Below, in pieces: positions 1-10,622 of a stretch of 64,000 bases of DNA. A program made the translations under genes and the position numbers. This stretch comes from Colwellia sp. TT2012. GTDB lineage: Bacteria > Pseudomonadota > Gammaproteobacteria > Enterobacterales > Alteromonadaceae. Each line of letters begins with the position of its first letter. Within the stretch, counting starts at the first letter, position 1. The stretch covers positions 974,876 to 1,038,875 of the forward strand of contig NZ_LJYX01000006.1 of the NCBI RefSeq assembly GCF_001440345.1. Direction: 5' to 3'. Below the pieces are notes generated by a model that was not told the origin of the DNA, ran no database searches, and saw nothing but the letters and a program-made list of their open reading frames with translations.

Positions 1-763
1 ATTCGAAAAATTCATTGGGATAGAGATAATTATGTTCAACTAACTCTTCCAAGGAGTCGGCGGAAAAATGTCGTTTGGCCACCCAAGCAATAGTTTGGAT
101 ATCACGTAACCCCCCAGGATTTGCTTTTAAATTGGGCTCGAGTGTATAGGCAGCACCGCGATATTGTTGGTGTCTTTTTTCCTGCTCTTTGCACTTAGCG
201 AGAAAAAATTTTTCTGATGTCCAAAAAACATCTTCATTCAGTAATGGCATTAACTGCTGAGTAAGTGCCTCATTCCCCGTAATTTGTCGCATTTCCATTA
301 AGTTTGTCGCAATAGTGACTTCTTTTACTGCTTGTTTTAAGCACTCTTTAATGGAACGAACACTATGGCCAATATCAAGTTTGATATCCCAGAGTTGGGT
401 AATGAAACTTGATATTTTTTCTTCTAATTCTACGTTAATTTGTTCTTGTGTTAATAATAATATATCAATGTCTGATTGTGGGTGTAACTCACCACGACCA
501 TAGCCACCAACTGCAACTAAGCTAATTTGAAACTCATCAAGGTGGTGCTGACACCAGAGCTTTGTTAAAATGGCATCAACAAAAGCAGCGCGTGCTGATA
601 AGAGGTCACTTATATCATTATCGATAAAAACGTCTTTTAACCATTCTTTAAATGCTTGGCTTAATAAACAGATATCGCGGGTAGATAAAAAGTCAGCACT
701 AAGGGCTAAGTTTTCAATAAAATGTGCGGGCACTATAGGTGCTGATACTGGCTTACTGGTCAA
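1..763 (-). CDS. glnD: PII uridylyltransferase GlnD, N-terminal part (runs off left edge)
   Basis: Bifunctional uridylyltransferase/uridylyl-removing enzyme that modifies the PII nitrogen-signalling proteins. Read on the minus strand, the frame is open from a TTG at 763 to base 1, about 254 codons. The nucleotidyltransferase signature [15 protein letters not shown] lies at residues 86-100, with the two metal-binding aspartates of the GxGS-like fold. The later motif [14 protein letters not shown] is also typical of GlnD. An in-frame TAA lies upstream, and AAGGG sits 8 bases before the TTG, so TTG is the most likely start. It lies just downstream of map on the same strand, a common gammaproteobacterial order. 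The HD and ACT domains lie outside the window. Confidence 0.93.
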   Translation of the reverse strand, partial: MTSKPVSAPIVPAHFIENLALSADFLSTRDICLLSQAFKEWLKDVFIDNDISDLLSARAAFVDAILTKLWCQHHLDEFQISLVAVGGYGRGELHPQSDIDILLLTQEQINVELEEKISSFITQLWDIKLDIGHSVRSIKECLKQAVKEVTIATNLMEMRQITGNEALTQQLMPLLNEDVFWTSEKFFLAKCKEQEKRHQQYRGAAYTLEPNLKANPGGLRDIQTIAWVAKRHFSADSLEELVEHNYLYPNEFFE

Positions 764-830
764 GAGCTTACCCTTTATCTATTCGGTTAATCTGTTAGGC
801 CTTATCTTTTTGCAGCTAATTGTTTAAATA

Positions 831-1619
831 TTAGTTGTGTAATAGACGAGCAATGGTTTCTTCTTTGCGCAAGGTTAATATTTCACAACCTGTTTTGGTC
901 ACCACTATGGTGTGCTCCCATTGTGCAGATTTTTTACCATCAGCAGTGAAAACAGTCCAGTTATCTGTTTTATCTAAAATTGTATTAGCGCGACCTAGGT
1001 TAACCATAGGCTCGATAGTAAAACACATGCCAACTTCCATCTTGGTTTTGTCATTGTTTTTATAGTGGACTATTTGTGGCTCTTCATGAAATTCTTTACC
1101 TATACCGTGACCACAATAATCTTTGACGATAGCATAGCGGCCAGATTTTTTGATGAATTTTTGGATTGTTGTGCCAATTTCACCAAAGGTAGTACCAGGC
1201 TTTACTTTTTTAAGTGCTAGGTATAAAGACTCTTGGGTAATGCGACATAGGCGGCTATCTTCAAGAGATGCTTCACCTAGGATAAACATCTTACTGGTAT
1301 CACCATGATAACCGTCTTTTATCACGGTAATATCGATGTTGATAATGTCACCATCGATTAACACGCTATCATCAGGAATGCCGTGACAAACGACATGATT
1401 TATTGACGTACAAATCGATTTTGGAAAATCATGATAATTGAGCGGCGCAGAGATGGCATGTTGTACTTTGTCAGTATATTCTGCACAGAGGGTATTTAAC
1501 TCATTAGTACTAATACCAGCTTTTACGTGCGGCGTAATCATTTCTAACACGTCAGCGGCTAATTGCCCAGCAATACGCATTTTAGCGATTTCTTCTTGGC
1601 TTTTTATGGTGATGGCCAT
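831..1619 (-). CDS. map: Methionine aminopeptidase, type I
   Basis: Removes the initiator methionine from nascent cytosolic proteins. The 262 residues fit the usual length of short type I enzymes. The pita-bread metal ligands are visible: D96, D107, H171 (in GHGIG), E203 (in FTIEPM) and E235 (in WEHT), and H79 lies in the substrate pocket (VCHG). The gene is on the strand opposite rpsB and upstream of glnD, matching the conserved glnD-map / rpsB-tsf arrangement. About 67 bases separate its stop from the glnD start. No second map copy is seen in the window. Confidence 0.97.
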   Translation of the reverse strand: MAITIKSQEEIAKMRIAGQLAADVLEMITPHVKAGISTNELNTLCAEYTDKVQHAISAPLNYHDFPKSICTSINHVVCHGIPDDSVLIDGDIINIDITVIKDGYHGDTSKMFILGEASLEDSRLCRITQESLYLALKKVKPGTTFGEIGTTIQKFIKKSGRYAIVKDYCGHGIGKEFHEEPQIVHYKNNDKTKMEVGMCFTIEPMVNLGRANTILDKTDNWTVFTADGKKSAQWEHTIVVTKTGCEILTLRKEETIARLLHN

Positions 1620-1728
1620 GTTGTTCTATCTCTTTAAGTTTGCGTTAGCGGCATTGTTTTTTCCGCTATGCTTTTAATTGTTGTTTTTTCATCATAAAAG
1701 ATGAATTACTTGCCGATAAGATAGCAAG

Positions 1729-2349
1729 TTAACTGTGTTTATTTAACTCTAATTTTATCGCGTCAATAAAATCGTCTGGGTTTTGTAAATATAAATTATG
1801 ATTAAGTAAAATCAACTCATCGTTGATAGCCAGTAGCAAGGCCGGTATAGCTTGAGTTGCTATGATTTCTTGTAGCGCGTAGATCTCATGCACTTGCGCT
1901 ACGGCATCATTAGTCAATTTGCTTTTATTAAAAACTTTTGCGGGTACCGATAACTTAAATTCATTAACAATATGAGTAAAATCAGCTTGCTCACTCAGTT
2001 GCTTGCCTTCACCAAAATGTGCTGCTTGTAGCGCATTTAATAAAGACAATGCTTGATTTGAGGTTTTATTTGTCGCCCAAGTCATTAAATTTGCACACAA
2101 GGTAGAGTCTCGCCCTTGTGTTAATGTTTTCATATAGTCAGGGGAAAAACTGACCGATGAAAGCTCTTTGACTTGCACTATCTGTTGTTTAGTAATTACA
2201 TTCTCACCGTCAGCATCAGAAAAGTAGGCGCTATGCCATAAATTCAGTGATACTTGGGGTAACGATTGCTTTACCGCATTAACTAAAGGGGTTGCGGCAT
2301 AACTCCACGGACAGTGACTGTCATAAATAAAAAATAATTCTGCTGACAT
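1729..2349 (-). CDS. DsbA-family thioredoxin-fold protein (CPWS motif)
   Basis: A 206-residue protein with N-terminal motif DSHCPWSY, Cys at residue 13. CPWS is a one-cysteine variant of CxxC, so a classical disulfide oxidase is unlikely. The overall pattern (short beta strand, CPWSY, helical insertion, ATQAIPALLL cis-proline loop near residue 170) fits the DsbA/FrnE/HCCA-isomerase thioredoxin superfamily. No signal peptide is visible, so it is probably cytosolic. It shares strand with map, about 110 bases upstream of it, and is divergent from rpsB. The substrate is unknown; a glutathione-dependent isomerase or chaperone-like role is possible. Confidence 0.65.
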   Translation of the reverse strand: MSAELFFIYDSHCPWSYAATPLVNAVKQSLPQVSLNLWHSAYFSDADGENVITKQQIVQVKELSSVSFSPDYMKTLTQGRDSTLCANLMTWATNKTSNQALSLLNALQAAHFGEGKQLSEQADFTHIVNEFKLSVPAKVFNKSKLTNDAVAQVHEIYALQEIIATQAIPALLLAINDELILLNHNLYLQNPDDFIDAIKLELNKHS

Positions 2350-2438
2350 AGTTACTCTACAAAAAAGGGATGGTTTGGTTGAAATATTTAGCTGTTAGAT
2401 GATTTTAACTCGCCTTGAGTTAATATCCCACTATAAAT

Positions 2439-2500
2439 CACCCTTTAGTGATAAATCATTTATATCTCGCTAAAGAGGGTGTTTTGTGGTATAAAGTGCG
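2439..2500 (+). promoter_or_regulatory. Probable rpsB promoter region with flanking inverted repeat
   Basis: TATAAA at 2490-2495 is followed by a GC-rich discriminator (GTGCGGCGC), the composition expected of a stringently controlled ribosomal promoter. No good -35 box is seen. An imperfect inverted repeat (CACCCTTTAG at 2439-2448, CTAAAGAGGGTG at 2470-2481) lies directly upstream. The transcription start would be near 2502. Confidence 0.5.
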
Positions 2501-2501
2501 G

Positions 2502-2758
2502 CGCTAAATTATTAGTTAGGGTGTTCGGTCTATATTTTGTACCTTAGATCAGAGCATTTAGCTTGGTTTGGTGACAATTTAAATCGACGAATTAATCGAG
2601 GGGTTTTGAAAACTTTTTGGTTTATCAGTCATTATTATAAACTCACATACATCCACTAAAGGTATACCGGGGTGCTCAGCTTTAAGGTTTTAGTCTTAGG
2701 CAAATAAGAGTCGTGTATATTGGGTGTATGAACGCTTAACCCCATAAAGGAAAAGACA
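2502..2758 (+). promoter_or_regulatory. Long 5' leader of rpsB-tsf, candidate S2 autoregulatory element
   Basis: About 255 untranslated bases precede rpsB. They contain several pairable G- and C-rich segments, for example GGGGTGCTC near 2670 and GGGTGTATG...AACCCC near 2718-2744, ending in the Shine-Dalgarno AAAGGA. Feedback control of rpsB-tsf by protein S2 through a structured leader is known in gammaproteobacteria. Assigning that role here rests on position and length, not on a covariance-model match. No open frame was supported in this stretch. Confidence 0.45.
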
Positions 2759-3487
2759 ATGTCAAACGTTTCAATGCGCGATATGCTTAAAGCTGGTGTT
2801 CACTTCGGTCACAAAACACGTTACTGGAATCCAAAAATGAAGCCGTTCATTTTCGGTTCTCGCGATAAAGTACATATCATCAACCTTGAAAAAACTGTGC
2901 CTATGTTCAATGAAGCACTTGCTTTTGTAAGTAACGTTTCATCGAAAAAAGGTAAAGTGTTATTTGTCGGTACTAAACGTGCTGCAAGTGAAGCAATCAA
3001 AGACGCGGCAATTAAATCTGACCAATTCTTCGTTAACCATCGCTGGTTAGGTGGAATGTTGACTAACTGGAAAACAGTTCGTCAATCAATCAAACGTTTA
3101 AAAGATTTAGAAGCGCAAAGCACAGACGGTACTTTTGAAGCCTTAACTAAAAAAGAAGCGTTAATGCGTACTCGTGAAATGGAAAAACTTGATAAAAGTT
3201 TAGGTGGTATTAAAAATATGGGTGGTTTACCTGATGTTTTATTTATCATTGATGCTGATCACGAACATATTGCTGTTAAAGAAGCAAACAATCTTGGTAT
3301 CAAAATAATTTCTGTTGTTGATACTAACTCTAACCCAGATGGTATTGATTACATCGTACCGGGTAATGATGATGCTATTCGTGCAGTAAGTTTATACTGT
3401 AACGCTGTTGCTGACGCTGTAATAAGTGGTCGTGAGCAAAACATCGTTGTACAAGCTGAAAAAGACGGTTTTGTTGAAGCTGAATAA
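2759..3487 (+). CDS. rpsB: 30S ribosomal protein S2
   Basis: Small-subunit protein, 242 residues, the normal length. It starts [20 protein letters not shown], and the family signatures [14 protein letters not shown] and [19 protein letters not shown] are present. The start is set by AAAGGAAAAGAC immediately upstream. It is first in the block and is followed by tsf after 137 bases that hold a hairpin without a U-run. Confidence 0.99.
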   Translation: MSNVSMRDMLKAGVHFGHKTRYWNPKMKPFIFGSRDKVHIINLEKTVPMFNEALAFVSNVSSKKGKVLFVGTKRAASEAIKDAAIKSDQFFVNHRWLGGMLTNWKTVRQSIKRLKDLEAQSTDGTFEALTKKEALMRTREMEKLDKSLGGIKNMGGLPDVLFIIDADHEHIAVKEANNLGIKIISVVDTNSNPDGIDYIVPGNDDAIRAVSLYCNAVADAVISGREQNIVVQAEKDGFVEAE

Positions 3488-3519
3488 TCTCAGTTATTAA
3501 CACGTTTTATTTTGCTATT

Positions 3520-3543
3520 GCCACAAAAGCGTGCTTTTGTGGC
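3520..3543 (+). other. rpsB-tsf intergenic hairpin (attenuator or processing site)
   Basis: A perfect 11-bp stem, GCCACAAAAGC and GCTTTTGTGGC, with a 2-base gap between arms. No T-run follows, so it is a poor intrinsic terminator. It could reduce tsf transcription relative to rpsB or protect the rpsB 3' end. Confidence 0.6.
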
Positions 3544-3624
3544 AACTTATTTAATATTTATTCCCAACGCCTAAGTTAGTATTAGCACCGCGACGGGGAT
3601 AACTGAAAACCGAGGAATTTACTC

Positions 3625-4473
3625 ATGGCAATTACTGCTGCAATGGTTAAAGAATTACGTCAACGCACAGCTGCGGGCATGATGGATTGTAAAAATGCGT
3701 TAACAGAAGCTGACGGTGATATGGAACTTGCGATTGAAAATATGCGTAAGAACGGTCAAGCTAAAGCGGCTAAAAAAGCAGGTAATATTGCTGCTGAAGG
3801 CGCAATTATCATTAAAATATCAGCAAACACAGCGGCATTAGTTGAAGTTAACTGTCAAACTGATTTCGTCGCTATGGATGAAAACTTTTTAGGTTTTGCC
3901 AATGCCGTTGCTGATGCTGCACTGGAGTCAAAAGTTTCAATTACTGAGTTACAAGCACAATTCGAAGAAAAGCGTGTTGCTTTAGTGACTAAAATTGGTG
4001 AAAACATCAATGTTCGTCGTGTTGAATATGTAGAAGGTACTAACTTAGCTTCTTATTCTCACGGTGCTAAAATTGGTGTGGTTGTTGCGGGTGAAGGTGA
4101 TGCGGAAGCGTTGAAACACATCGCTATGCACGTTGCGGCAAGCAAACCTGAATACCTTACTCCAGATTCTGTTCCTAGTGATATCGTTGAAAAAGAGAAA
4201 GCAATTCAAATTGAAATCGCAATGAACGAAGGTAAACCTCAAGAGATTGCTGAGAAAATGGTAACAGGCCGTATGCGCAAGTTTACCGGTGAAGTTTCTT
4301 TAAGTGGTCAAGCTTTCATTATGGAGCCAAAGAAAACTGTTGGTGAAATATTGAAAGAAAAAGGTCTTACCATTTCTGCTTTCGTTCGTCTAGAAGTCGG
4401 CGAAGGTATTGAGAAGAAAGATGAAGATTTTGCTGCTGAAGTAGAAGCACAAATTGCTGCTGCTAAAGCATAA
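3625..4473 (+). CDS. tsf: Elongation factor Ts
   Basis: Guanine nucleotide exchange factor for EF-Tu. The 282 residues match the usual 280-300. The N-terminal UBA-like module ([19 protein letters not shown]) and the [10 protein letters not shown] core that reaches into EF-Tu (near residues 78-88) are present. AACCGAGGAATTTACTC provides the ribosome site. It forms a two-gene unit with rpsB that ends at the strong terminator near 4533. Confidence 0.99.
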   Translation: MAITAAMVKELRQRTAAGMMDCKNALTEADGDMELAIENMRKNGQAKAAKKAGNIAAEGAIIIKISANTAALVEVNCQTDFVAMDENFLGFANAVADAALESKVSITELQAQFEEKRVALVTKIGENINVRRVEYVEGTNLASYSHGAKIGVVVAGEGDAEALKHIAMHVAASKPEYLTPDSVPSDIVEKEKAIQIEIAMNEGKPQEIAEKMVTGRMRKFTGEVSLSGQAFIMEPKKTVGEILKEKGLTISAFVRLEVGEGIEKKDEDFAAEVEAQIAAAKA

Positions 4474-4532
4474 TTCTATTTTTTTTGATGTCTTAGCTTT
4501 ATTGCTATGACCGTCTGATAAGATGAATTACT

Positions 4533-4563
4533 AAAAACGTCTACCTTGGTAGACGTTTTTTTA
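4533..4563 (+). terminator. Rho-independent terminator after tsf
   Basis: A perfect stem AAAACGTCTACC/GGTAGACGTTTT with a TT loop, followed by a run of T. The A-run on the other side makes it usable in both directions. Confidence 0.93.
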
Positions 4564-4729
4564 TGGCTGATTTTTAATGTTTAGCGTGAAGTTGGCTTAT
4601 TTACCGAAAAAAAAAGAGTTTTTTCAGTTTAGCCTTTCGTGTCTAGGCTAAACGTATTAAAATAGCCGCGGTCTTTTGACCTTGGCTCTATTTTGCTTAA
4701 TTACCTAACTGCTACAGGAAATTTTCCCT

Positions 4730-5461
4730 ATGACAACCAATCCGAAACCTGTTTATCGAAGAATTTTATTAAAACTCAGTGGTGAAGCACTGATGGGAGA
4801 AGAGGGTTTTGGTATTGATCCTAAAGTACTTGACCGTATGGCTCAAGAGATAAAAGAGCTGGTGGAAATGGGCATCCAAGTGGGTCTCGTTATTGGTGGT
4901 GGCAATTTGTTCCGTGGTGCAGGTTTAGCTGAAGCCGGCATGAATCGTGTTGTTGGTGATCAAATGGGTATGCTCGCCACCGTAATGAATGGTTTAGCCA
5001 TGCGTGATGCCTTACATCGTGCTTTTGTTAATACCCGTTTAATGTCAGCGATAGATTTAGCGGGTGTATGTGAACGTTATAACTGGGCAAATGCTATTAG
5101 CTTGTTGAAATCTGGCCGAGTGGTTATTTTTTCTGCCGGTACCGGTAATCCATTTTTTACAACAGATTCAGCTGCTTGTTTGCGTGGTATTGAAATTGAA
5201 GCCGACGTAGTATTAAAAGCGACTAAAGTGGATGGCGTCTATTCAGAAGATCCAGTTAAAAATCCAGATGCTGAGCTTTATACAGAGCTAAGTTATGATG
5301 AAGTCCTTGATAAAGAATTAAAAGTAATGGACCTAGCGGCCTTTACTTTAGCACGCGATCACAATATGCCGATTCGCGTCTTTAATATGAATAAACCGGG
5401 TGCGTTGAAATCTGTCATCATGGGTGGTAGCGAAGGTACAATAATTAGACACAAGTCATAA
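4730..5461 (+). CDS. pyrH: UMP kinase
   Basis: Phosphorylates UMP to UDP in pyrimidine nucleotide synthesis. The 243 residues belong to the amino acid kinase fold rather than the P-loop kinases. Visible motifs are the phosphate-binding KLSGEAL near residue 15, GGGNLFRG near residue 57, and [12 protein letters not shown] near residue 140, which is characteristic of bacterial PyrH. It begins a new transcription unit after the tsf terminator and precedes frr by about 100 bases, the conserved order. Confidence 0.98.
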   Translation: MTTNPKPVYRRILLKLSGEALMGEEGFGIDPKVLDRMAQEIKELVEMGIQVGLVIGGGNLFRGAGLAEAGMNRVVGDQMGMLATVMNGLAMRDALHRAFVNTRLMSAIDLAGVCERYNWANAISLLKSGRVVIFSAGTGNPFFTTDSAACLRGIEIEADVVLKATKVDGVYSEDPVKNPDAELYTELSYDEVLDKELKVMDLAAFTLARDHNMPIRVFNMNKPGALKSVIMGGSEGTIIRHKS

Positions 5462-5560
5462 CTTTTCGATACTTAGCTTAAAATTAAGTGCGAATAAGCC
5501 AAGCCAAGGTAAGTAGCTTGCTGGCTACAGTTAACTTGATAATATTTAGGGAATATAAAC

Positions 5561-6118
5561 GTGATAGATGAAATAATTGAAGATGCTCAAGAACGTATGG
5601 GTAAGACTATTGATGCTTTAAAAAGTAGCTTGAATAAAATAAGAACAGGACGTGCACATGCCTCCTTATTAGATAATATTGTGGTGCAATATTACGGTAT
5701 GGACACGCCGTTAAATCAAGTGGGTAATATTTCGGTTCCTGATGCACGCAGCCTATCGATTACTGTTTTTGATAAAGGCATGATTGGTGCGGTTGAAAAA
5801 GCGATATTAAAATCTGACTTAGGTTTAAATCCGCAATCAAATGGCACTTTGATACGTATTCCCTTACCACCTCTGACCGAAGAGCGTCGTAAAGACTTAG
5901 TGAAAGTTGTCCGTGGCGAAGCAGAGGGTGGTAAAGTGGCGATTCGTAATATCCGCCGCGATGCTAACTCGGATTTTAAAAGTTTGCTAAAAGAAAAAGA
6001 AATCAGTGAAGATGAACATCATCAAGCTGAAGACTCAATTCAGAAAATTACCGATACTTTTGTTAAGCAAATTGATGAAGTCCTTATGAAAAAAGAAACA
6101 GAACTGATGGAAATATAA
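5561..6118 (+). CDS. frr: Ribosome recycling factor
   Basis: Splits post-termination ribosomes together with EF-G. It has 185 residues, the family length. The start is GTG ([16 protein letters not shown]), with AGGGAATATAAAC upstream. The conserved [11 protein letters not shown] (near residue 29) and [16 protein letters not shown] (near residue 105) are present, with the long three-helix bundle in domain I. Followed by a terminator. Confidence 0.98.
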   Translation: MIDEIIEDAQERMGKTIDALKSSLNKIRTGRAHASLLDNIVVQYYGMDTPLNQVGNISVPDARSLSITVFDKGMIGAVEKAILKSDLGLNPQSNGTLIRIPLPPLTEERRKDLVKVVRGEAEGGKVAIRNIRRDANSDFKSLLKEKEISEDEHHQAEDSIQKITDTFVKQIDEVLMKKETELMEI

Positions 6119-6130
6119 GTTAGTCCCTTT

Positions 6131-6170
6131 AAAACGCCAGCTTGCTGTTAAAAAGCCAACTGGCGTTTTG
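6131..6170 (+). terminator. Probable terminator after frr
   Basis: AAAACGCCAG at 6131-6140 pairs with CTGGCGTTTT at 6160-6169 around a 19-base loop. The T-run is only four bases, so read-through into uppS is likely. Confidence 0.7.
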
Positions 6171-6272
6171 CTTAAGTGCGATTTAATACATTAATCGTGA
6201 CTTTAATGTGCATGATTTAAATAAGTGATGACTTAAATAATTAATGGAAAATTGTTACGTGGTAATTGTTAA

Positions 6273-7037
6273 GTGAGTAATAGCAACGTCTTAGCTGAGC
6301 AAGCTGAAAATAAAAACATTCCTCAACATGTAGCTATCATCATGGATGGTAATGGCCGTTGGGCACAGCTACAAGGCAAAGGACGAGTGGCAGGACATAA
6401 GGCCGGTGTTAAATCAGTACGAGCTGTGGTTGCTAGTGCTCGAAAAGCTAAGGTTAAAGCCCTGACGCTTTTTGCCTTCAGTAGTGAAAATTGGCAACGC
6501 CCCGCAAAAGAAGTTAGTGTACTGATGGACTTGTTTATGTATGTTTTAACTAAAGAAGTTAAACGTTTGCATAAACATAATATTCGCTTTCAAGTGATAG
6601 GTGATTTGAGTCGATTTTCTGATAAATTACAGCAGAATATTGCTAAATCAGAGCAACTTACTGCCGGAAATACTGGCTTGGTATTATCGGTGGCAGCAAA
6701 TTATGGTGGTCGATGGGACATCGCCCAAGCAGCTAGGAAACTTGCTAGTGATGTTCAACAAGGCACAATGTTACTTGATGATATTAATGAGCAGACACTT
6801 AATGCACAAACCTGCCTAGCCGATCTGCCTGTACTTGACTTATTGATCCGCACCGGTGGTGACTTTCGCATAAGTAATTTTCTTTTATGGCAAGCCGCTT
6901 ATGCTGAACTATATTTTACCGATATATTATGGCCCGATTTTAATGAAGCACAATTTGATCAGGCAATAAACTGCTTTGACCGGCGAGAGCGCCGTTTTGG
7001 CAAAACCGGTGAACAAGCAATAAACGAGCAAAGATAA
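6273..7037 (+). CDS. uppS: Isoprenyl transferase, undecaprenyl diphosphate synthase
   Basis: Cis-prenyltransferase that builds the C55 lipid carrier for peptidoglycan and O-antigen. The 254 residues carry the pyrophosphate-binding motif [12 protein letters not shown] with D25, then FAFSSENW near residue 68 and the C-terminal [17 protein letters not shown]. The start appears to be GTG with a weak ribosome site. The spacer to frr is about 155 bases and that to cdsA about 90, consistent with one lipid-carrier/phospholipid operon. Confidence 0.97.
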   Translation: MSNSNVLAEQAENKNIPQHVAIIMDGNGRWAQLQGKGRVAGHKAGVKSVRAVVASARKAKVKALTLFAFSSENWQRPAKEVSVLMDLFMYVLTKEVKRLHKHNIRFQVIGDLSRFSDKLQQNIAKSEQLTAGNTGLVLSVAANYGGRWDIAQAARKLASDVQQGTMLLDDINEQTLNAQTCLADLPVLDLLIRTGGDFRISNFLLWQAAYAELYFTDILWPDFNEAQFDQAINCFDRRERRFGKTGEQAINEQR

Positions 7038-7127
7038 ATAATAACAGCACGCCAGAATAATGATACTCACAGCTTGCATGACTATCAAAGTCTATAACAA
7101 CAGTCTATAAAAATAAAAGGGTAGCCC

Positions 7128-7991
7128 TTGTTAAAACAAAGAATTATAACGGCTTTAATATTAGCACCAGCCGCAATAACAGCTATTTTCTATTTACCTA
7201 TAAGCTACTTTGCTGGGCTTTTAATGGCCATTATCGCTATAGGAGCCTGGGAGTGGGCTCGTTTTATCGGACTAACTAAGACCATACAGCGTTTAGCCTA
7301 TGTATTGGTTACCACAGCATTAATTGGGCTTTTATGGCGGTATTTACCAGTAGATATCGCTTGGTTCACTATCACGGGTTTACCCTATGAATTGACCTTA
7401 TTATTGTGGTTAAGTGTTATTTGGTGGTTTTTTGCTGCTTTATTAATGTTTTCATACCCCAAGTCCAGCACGTTGTGGGCGAAGAATAAACTTGTTATTG
7501 GCTTATTTGGTTGGTTAACCTTAGTGCCAACTTGGCTTGCCTTTATGATTTTACGGACTCACAACTACACGCTTGATGAGTACCAAGGCGCGCAGTTATT
7601 GATGTACTTATTTATGCTGGTGTGGAGTGCAGATATTGGTGCTTACTTTGTCGGTAAATCAATGGGTAAACATCAGCTTATGCCCAATGTTAGTCCAGGG
7701 AAAACGATAGAAGGCTTCATTGGAGGGGTGTTTTGTGCGGCAATATTAACCCTTGTTGTCGGTATGTCATTACACTGGTCTAGCGAGCAGTTTATTTCTG
7801 CCTTACTGGTTACCGTATTGATCAGCTCTATTTCTGTTATAGGTGACTTAACTGAAAGTATGTTTAAACGCCAAGCAGGTGTTAAAGATAGTGGCGCAAT
7901 CTTACCTGGCCATGGTGGTATTTTAGATAGAATAGATAGTTTAACGGCAACGGCACCAGTTTTTGCGCTTTGTTACCTATTACTTGCTTGA
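7128..7991 (+). CDS. cdsA: Phosphatidate cytidylyltransferase
   Basis: Inner-membrane enzyme that makes CDP-diacylglycerol, the branch point of phospholipid synthesis. It has 287 residues with about eight hydrophobic segments. The CTP-transferase signature runs MFKRQAGVKDSGAILPGHGG then ILDR near the C-terminus. The start is TTG, chosen because AAAAGGG lies 7 bases before it and no in-frame ATG precedes the first membrane segment. Confidence 0.97.
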   Translation: MLKQRIITALILAPAAITAIFYLPISYFAGLLMAIIAIGAWEWARFIGLTKTIQRLAYVLVTTALIGLLWRYLPVDIAWFTITGLPYELTLLLWLSVIWWFFAALLMFSYPKSSTLWAKNKLVIGLFGWLTLVPTWLAFMILRTHNYTLDEYQGAQLLMYLFMLVWSADIGAYFVGKSMGKHQLMPNVSPGKTIEGFIGGVFCAAILTLVVGMSLHWSSEQFISALLVTVLISSISVIGDLTESMFKRQAGVKDSGAILPGHGGILDRIDSLTATAPVFALCYLLLA

Positions 7992-8034
7992 TAATTTTCA
8001 CAGTACTAGCATTTTGATTCATTGAGGTAAAAAC

Positions 8035-9255
8035 GTGTTAAAACGTCAACTTTGTATTTTAGGTTCCACAGGCTCTATTGGTAGTAGTACTTTAGATGTG
8101 GTGCGTCTTCATCCCGATAAGTTTCAAGTGATCAGTTTAGCAGCGCATGCGAGCGTTGACATAATATTTAAGCAATGCCTTGAATTCAAACCTCAGCAAG
8201 TCGTACTGGTTTCAAGTGAACATGCCGAGTTATTGTTGCAAAAGCTTGAGCACGTTAATGTTAATGACATTACGGTATTATCAGGGGAGCAAGCCTTAAT
8301 TGAACTTGCTCAATGTCAATCTACTGATACGGTAATGGCTGCCATTGTCGGCGCTGCGGGTCTATTGCCCACGCTTGCGGCAGTGAATGCGGGCAAGCGA
8401 GTATTGTTAGCAAATAAGGAAGCTTTAGTGACCTCAGGCGCTATTTTTATGGCGGCGGTAAAAGCTTCAGGAGCAGAACTACTGCCCATTGATAGTGAAC
8501 ATAATGCCATTTTTCAATGTCTGCCCTCTCACCAGCAAGGTAATCTTGGTGAATGCCAATTGCGTGCTAGCGGCATCAGTAAAATACTATTAACCGGCTC
8601 GGGTGGTCCTTTTAGAACAATGGCCATTGAACAACTAGAATCGGTAACGCCTGCACAAGCTTGTGCACACCCTAACTGGGATATGGGCCGTAAAATATCA
8701 GTCGACTCAGCCACTATGATGAATAAAGGCCTCGAGTTTATTGAAGCTAAGTGGCTGTTTAATGTTGAACCTGAAGATATTCAAGTGGTATTACACCCAC
8801 AAAGTACCATACATTCCATGGTGCAATATAAAGATGGTTCAGTGATTGCCCAAATGGGTAATCCAGATATGCGCACGCCAATTGCCCATGCTCTGAATTT
8901 CCCTGAGCGAATAGAGTCGGGCGTTGCACCGCTGGACTTCTTTAAAATTGCCTCTTTTGAATTTCAAGCCGTTGATTTTGCTAGGTACCCTAATTTGAAG
9001 TTAGCTATTGATGCTTGTAAACAAGGTCAAGCTGCTTGTACCGCGCTTAATGCTGCGAATGAAATTGCCGTGGCAGCTTTTTTAGCCGAAGCAATAAAAT
9101 TTACCGATATATTTAAAATAAATGAAACTTCTGTGAAAAAATTTGTCTCAGAACAGGTAGAAAATATAAATGATGTGATTGCCCTTGATAAGCAAGTGCG
9201 CATTTTTGCACAAACATTATTAGCTGGCCTTAAGGTCAGTAATGTTAACGGATAA
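8035..9255 (+). CDS. dxr: 1-deoxy-D-xylulose-5-phosphate reductoisomerase
   Basis: Second enzyme of the MEP isoprenoid pathway; it supplies precursors to UppS two genes upstream. It has 406 residues and a GTG start with TGAGGTAAAAAC as ribosome site. The NADPH-binding [13 protein letters not shown] is at residues 8-20; the metal/substrate site [10 protein letters not shown] is near residue 151; the catalytic-loop region [21 protein letters not shown] is intact. Only 8 bases separate it from rseP. Confidence 0.98.
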   Translation: MLKRQLCILGSTGSIGSSTLDVVRLHPDKFQVISLAAHASVDIIFKQCLEFKPQQVVLVSSEHAELLLQKLEHVNVNDITVLSGEQALIELAQCQSTDTVMAAIVGAAGLLPTLAAVNAGKRVLLANKEALVTSGAIFMAAVKASGAELLPIDSEHNAIFQCLPSHQQGNLGECQLRASGISKILLTGSGGPFRTMAIEQLESVTPAQACAHPNWDMGRKISVDSATMMNKGLEFIEAKWLFNVEPEDIQVVLHPQSTIHSMVQYKDGSVIAQMGNPDMRTPIAHALNFPERIESGVAPLDFFKIASFEFQAVDFARYPNLKLAIDACKQGQAACTALNAANEIAVAAFLAEAIKFTDIFKINETSVKKFVSEQVENINDVIALDKQVRIFAQTLLAGLKVSNVNG

Positions 9256-9263
9256 TATGTAAT

Positions 9264-10622
9264 ATGTTTGATTTTTTCTGGAACCTAGCATCGTTTGTTG
9301 TCGCCTTGGGCATACTCGTCACAGTACATGAATATGGTCACTTTTGGGTCGCGAGAAAAAACGGCGTCAAAGTTGAGCGTTTTTCTGTCGGCTTTGGTCG
9401 GGCAATCTGGCGAAAAACAGCTAAAGACGGTACTGAATATGTTTTGGCCATGATACCACTCGGTGGTTATGTCAAAATGCTGGATGAACGTGTCGATGAT
9501 GTTCCGCCTGAAGATAAAGATAAAACCTTTAATGGCAAAACGGTTTATCAACGTATAGCCATAGTTGCGGCTGGACCCTTAGCCAATTTTATCTTTGCTT
9601 TTTTTGCTTTTTATCTGATGTTCTTAATAGGCGTACCCGGTGTAAAACCTGTGATTGGTGGTATAGCGCCAAGCTCCATTGCGGCTAAGGCTGAGCTAAC
9701 CAAGAATAGTGTAATTGTCAGTATTGCCGGTAATGTGACTCGTGATTGGCAAGAGGTTAATCTGGCATTTATTGCTCAAATTGGTAATGAGAACATTAGT
9801 ATCAAAACCAAGCAAATCGATAGTCAATATGTGGCAAGTTTTATTTTAGATACCCGTAATTGGCAGTTTTCACCGGATAAAACCTCAGCATTAACAAGCT
9901 TAGGCATTATCCCTTTTAGGCCGAATGTACATAATGAATTATCAGCGGTGGCAAAAGAAAGTCCTGCCGCCTTAGCTGGTCTATTAGTGGGTGATAAACT
10001 AATTTCAGTGGCTGATGTTGAAACACATAACTGGTTAAGCTTTGCTAAGGAAATAAAACAGTATCCATCCAAAGAGGTATTAATCACCATCAATCGAAAT
10101 GGAGACATACTGACATTACCGGTGACACCTAATAGTATTGAGCAAGCGGGAAAAAATGTTGGTTTTATCGGCGTAGCCCCTAAAGTAGATGCGTGGCCAG
10201 AGACACTATTAATTGAATTGAAATATGGCCCTATTGAGGCGATAAAAGAAAGTGCTCAACGAACGTGGAATTTAACCACCTTAACCTTGGGTATGATAGG
10301 TAAGTTGCTCACGGGTGACATATCGGTTAAAAATTTGAGTGGTCCCATAGGTATTGCTCAAGGAGCTGGTAACAGCGCAAGCCATGGTTTTGTTTATTTT
10401 TTAGGCTTTTTAGCGCTAATTAGTATTAATTTAGGAATAATTAACCTTTTACCGCTACCAGTACTTGATGGCGGACACTTACTCTATTATGTTATAGAGC
10501 TTTTAACGGGGAAAGAAGTGCCCGAGAAGGTTCAAGAGGCTGGCTTTAAATTTGGCGCCTTAGCCTTATTGATGTTAATGGCCATTGGTTTATTCAACGA
10601 TTTTAGTCGGGTTCTAGGCTAA
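9264..10622 (+). CDS. rseP: RseP, site-2 intramembrane metalloprotease
   Basis: Cleaves anti-sigma factor RseA within the membrane and clears signal-peptide remnants. It has 452 residues. The zinc motif HEYGH is at residues 22-26, and the third ligand Asp is in LPLPVLDGGHLL near residue 400. Two PDZ domains occupy the periplasmic middle, and four membrane segments are predicted. Its last 85 bases have been duplicated downstream: three further copies of decreasing fidelity follow the stop codon. The intact frame shows that the gene itself is not damaged. Confidence 0.98.
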   Translation: MFDFFWNLASFVVALGILVTVHEYGHFWVARKNGVKVERFSVGFGRAIWRKTAKDGTEYVLAMIPLGGYVKMLDERVDDVPPEDKDKTFNGKTVYQRIAIVAAGPLANFIFAFFAFYLMFLIGVPGVKPVIGGIAPSSIAAKAELTKNSVIVSIAGNVTRDWQEVNLAFIAQIGNENISIKTKQIDSQYVASFILDTRNWQFSPDKTSALTSLGIIPFRPNVHNELSAVAKESPAALAGLLVGDKLISVADVETHNWLSFAKEIKQYPSKEVLITINRNGDILTLPVTPNSIEQAGKNVGFIGVAPKVDAWPETLLIELKYGPIEAIKESAQRTWNLTTLTLGMIGKLLTGDISVKNLSGPIGIAQGAGNSASHGFVYFLGFLALISINLGIINLLPLPVLDGGHLLYYVIELLTGKEVPEKVQEAGFKFGALALLMLMAIGLFNDFSRVLG

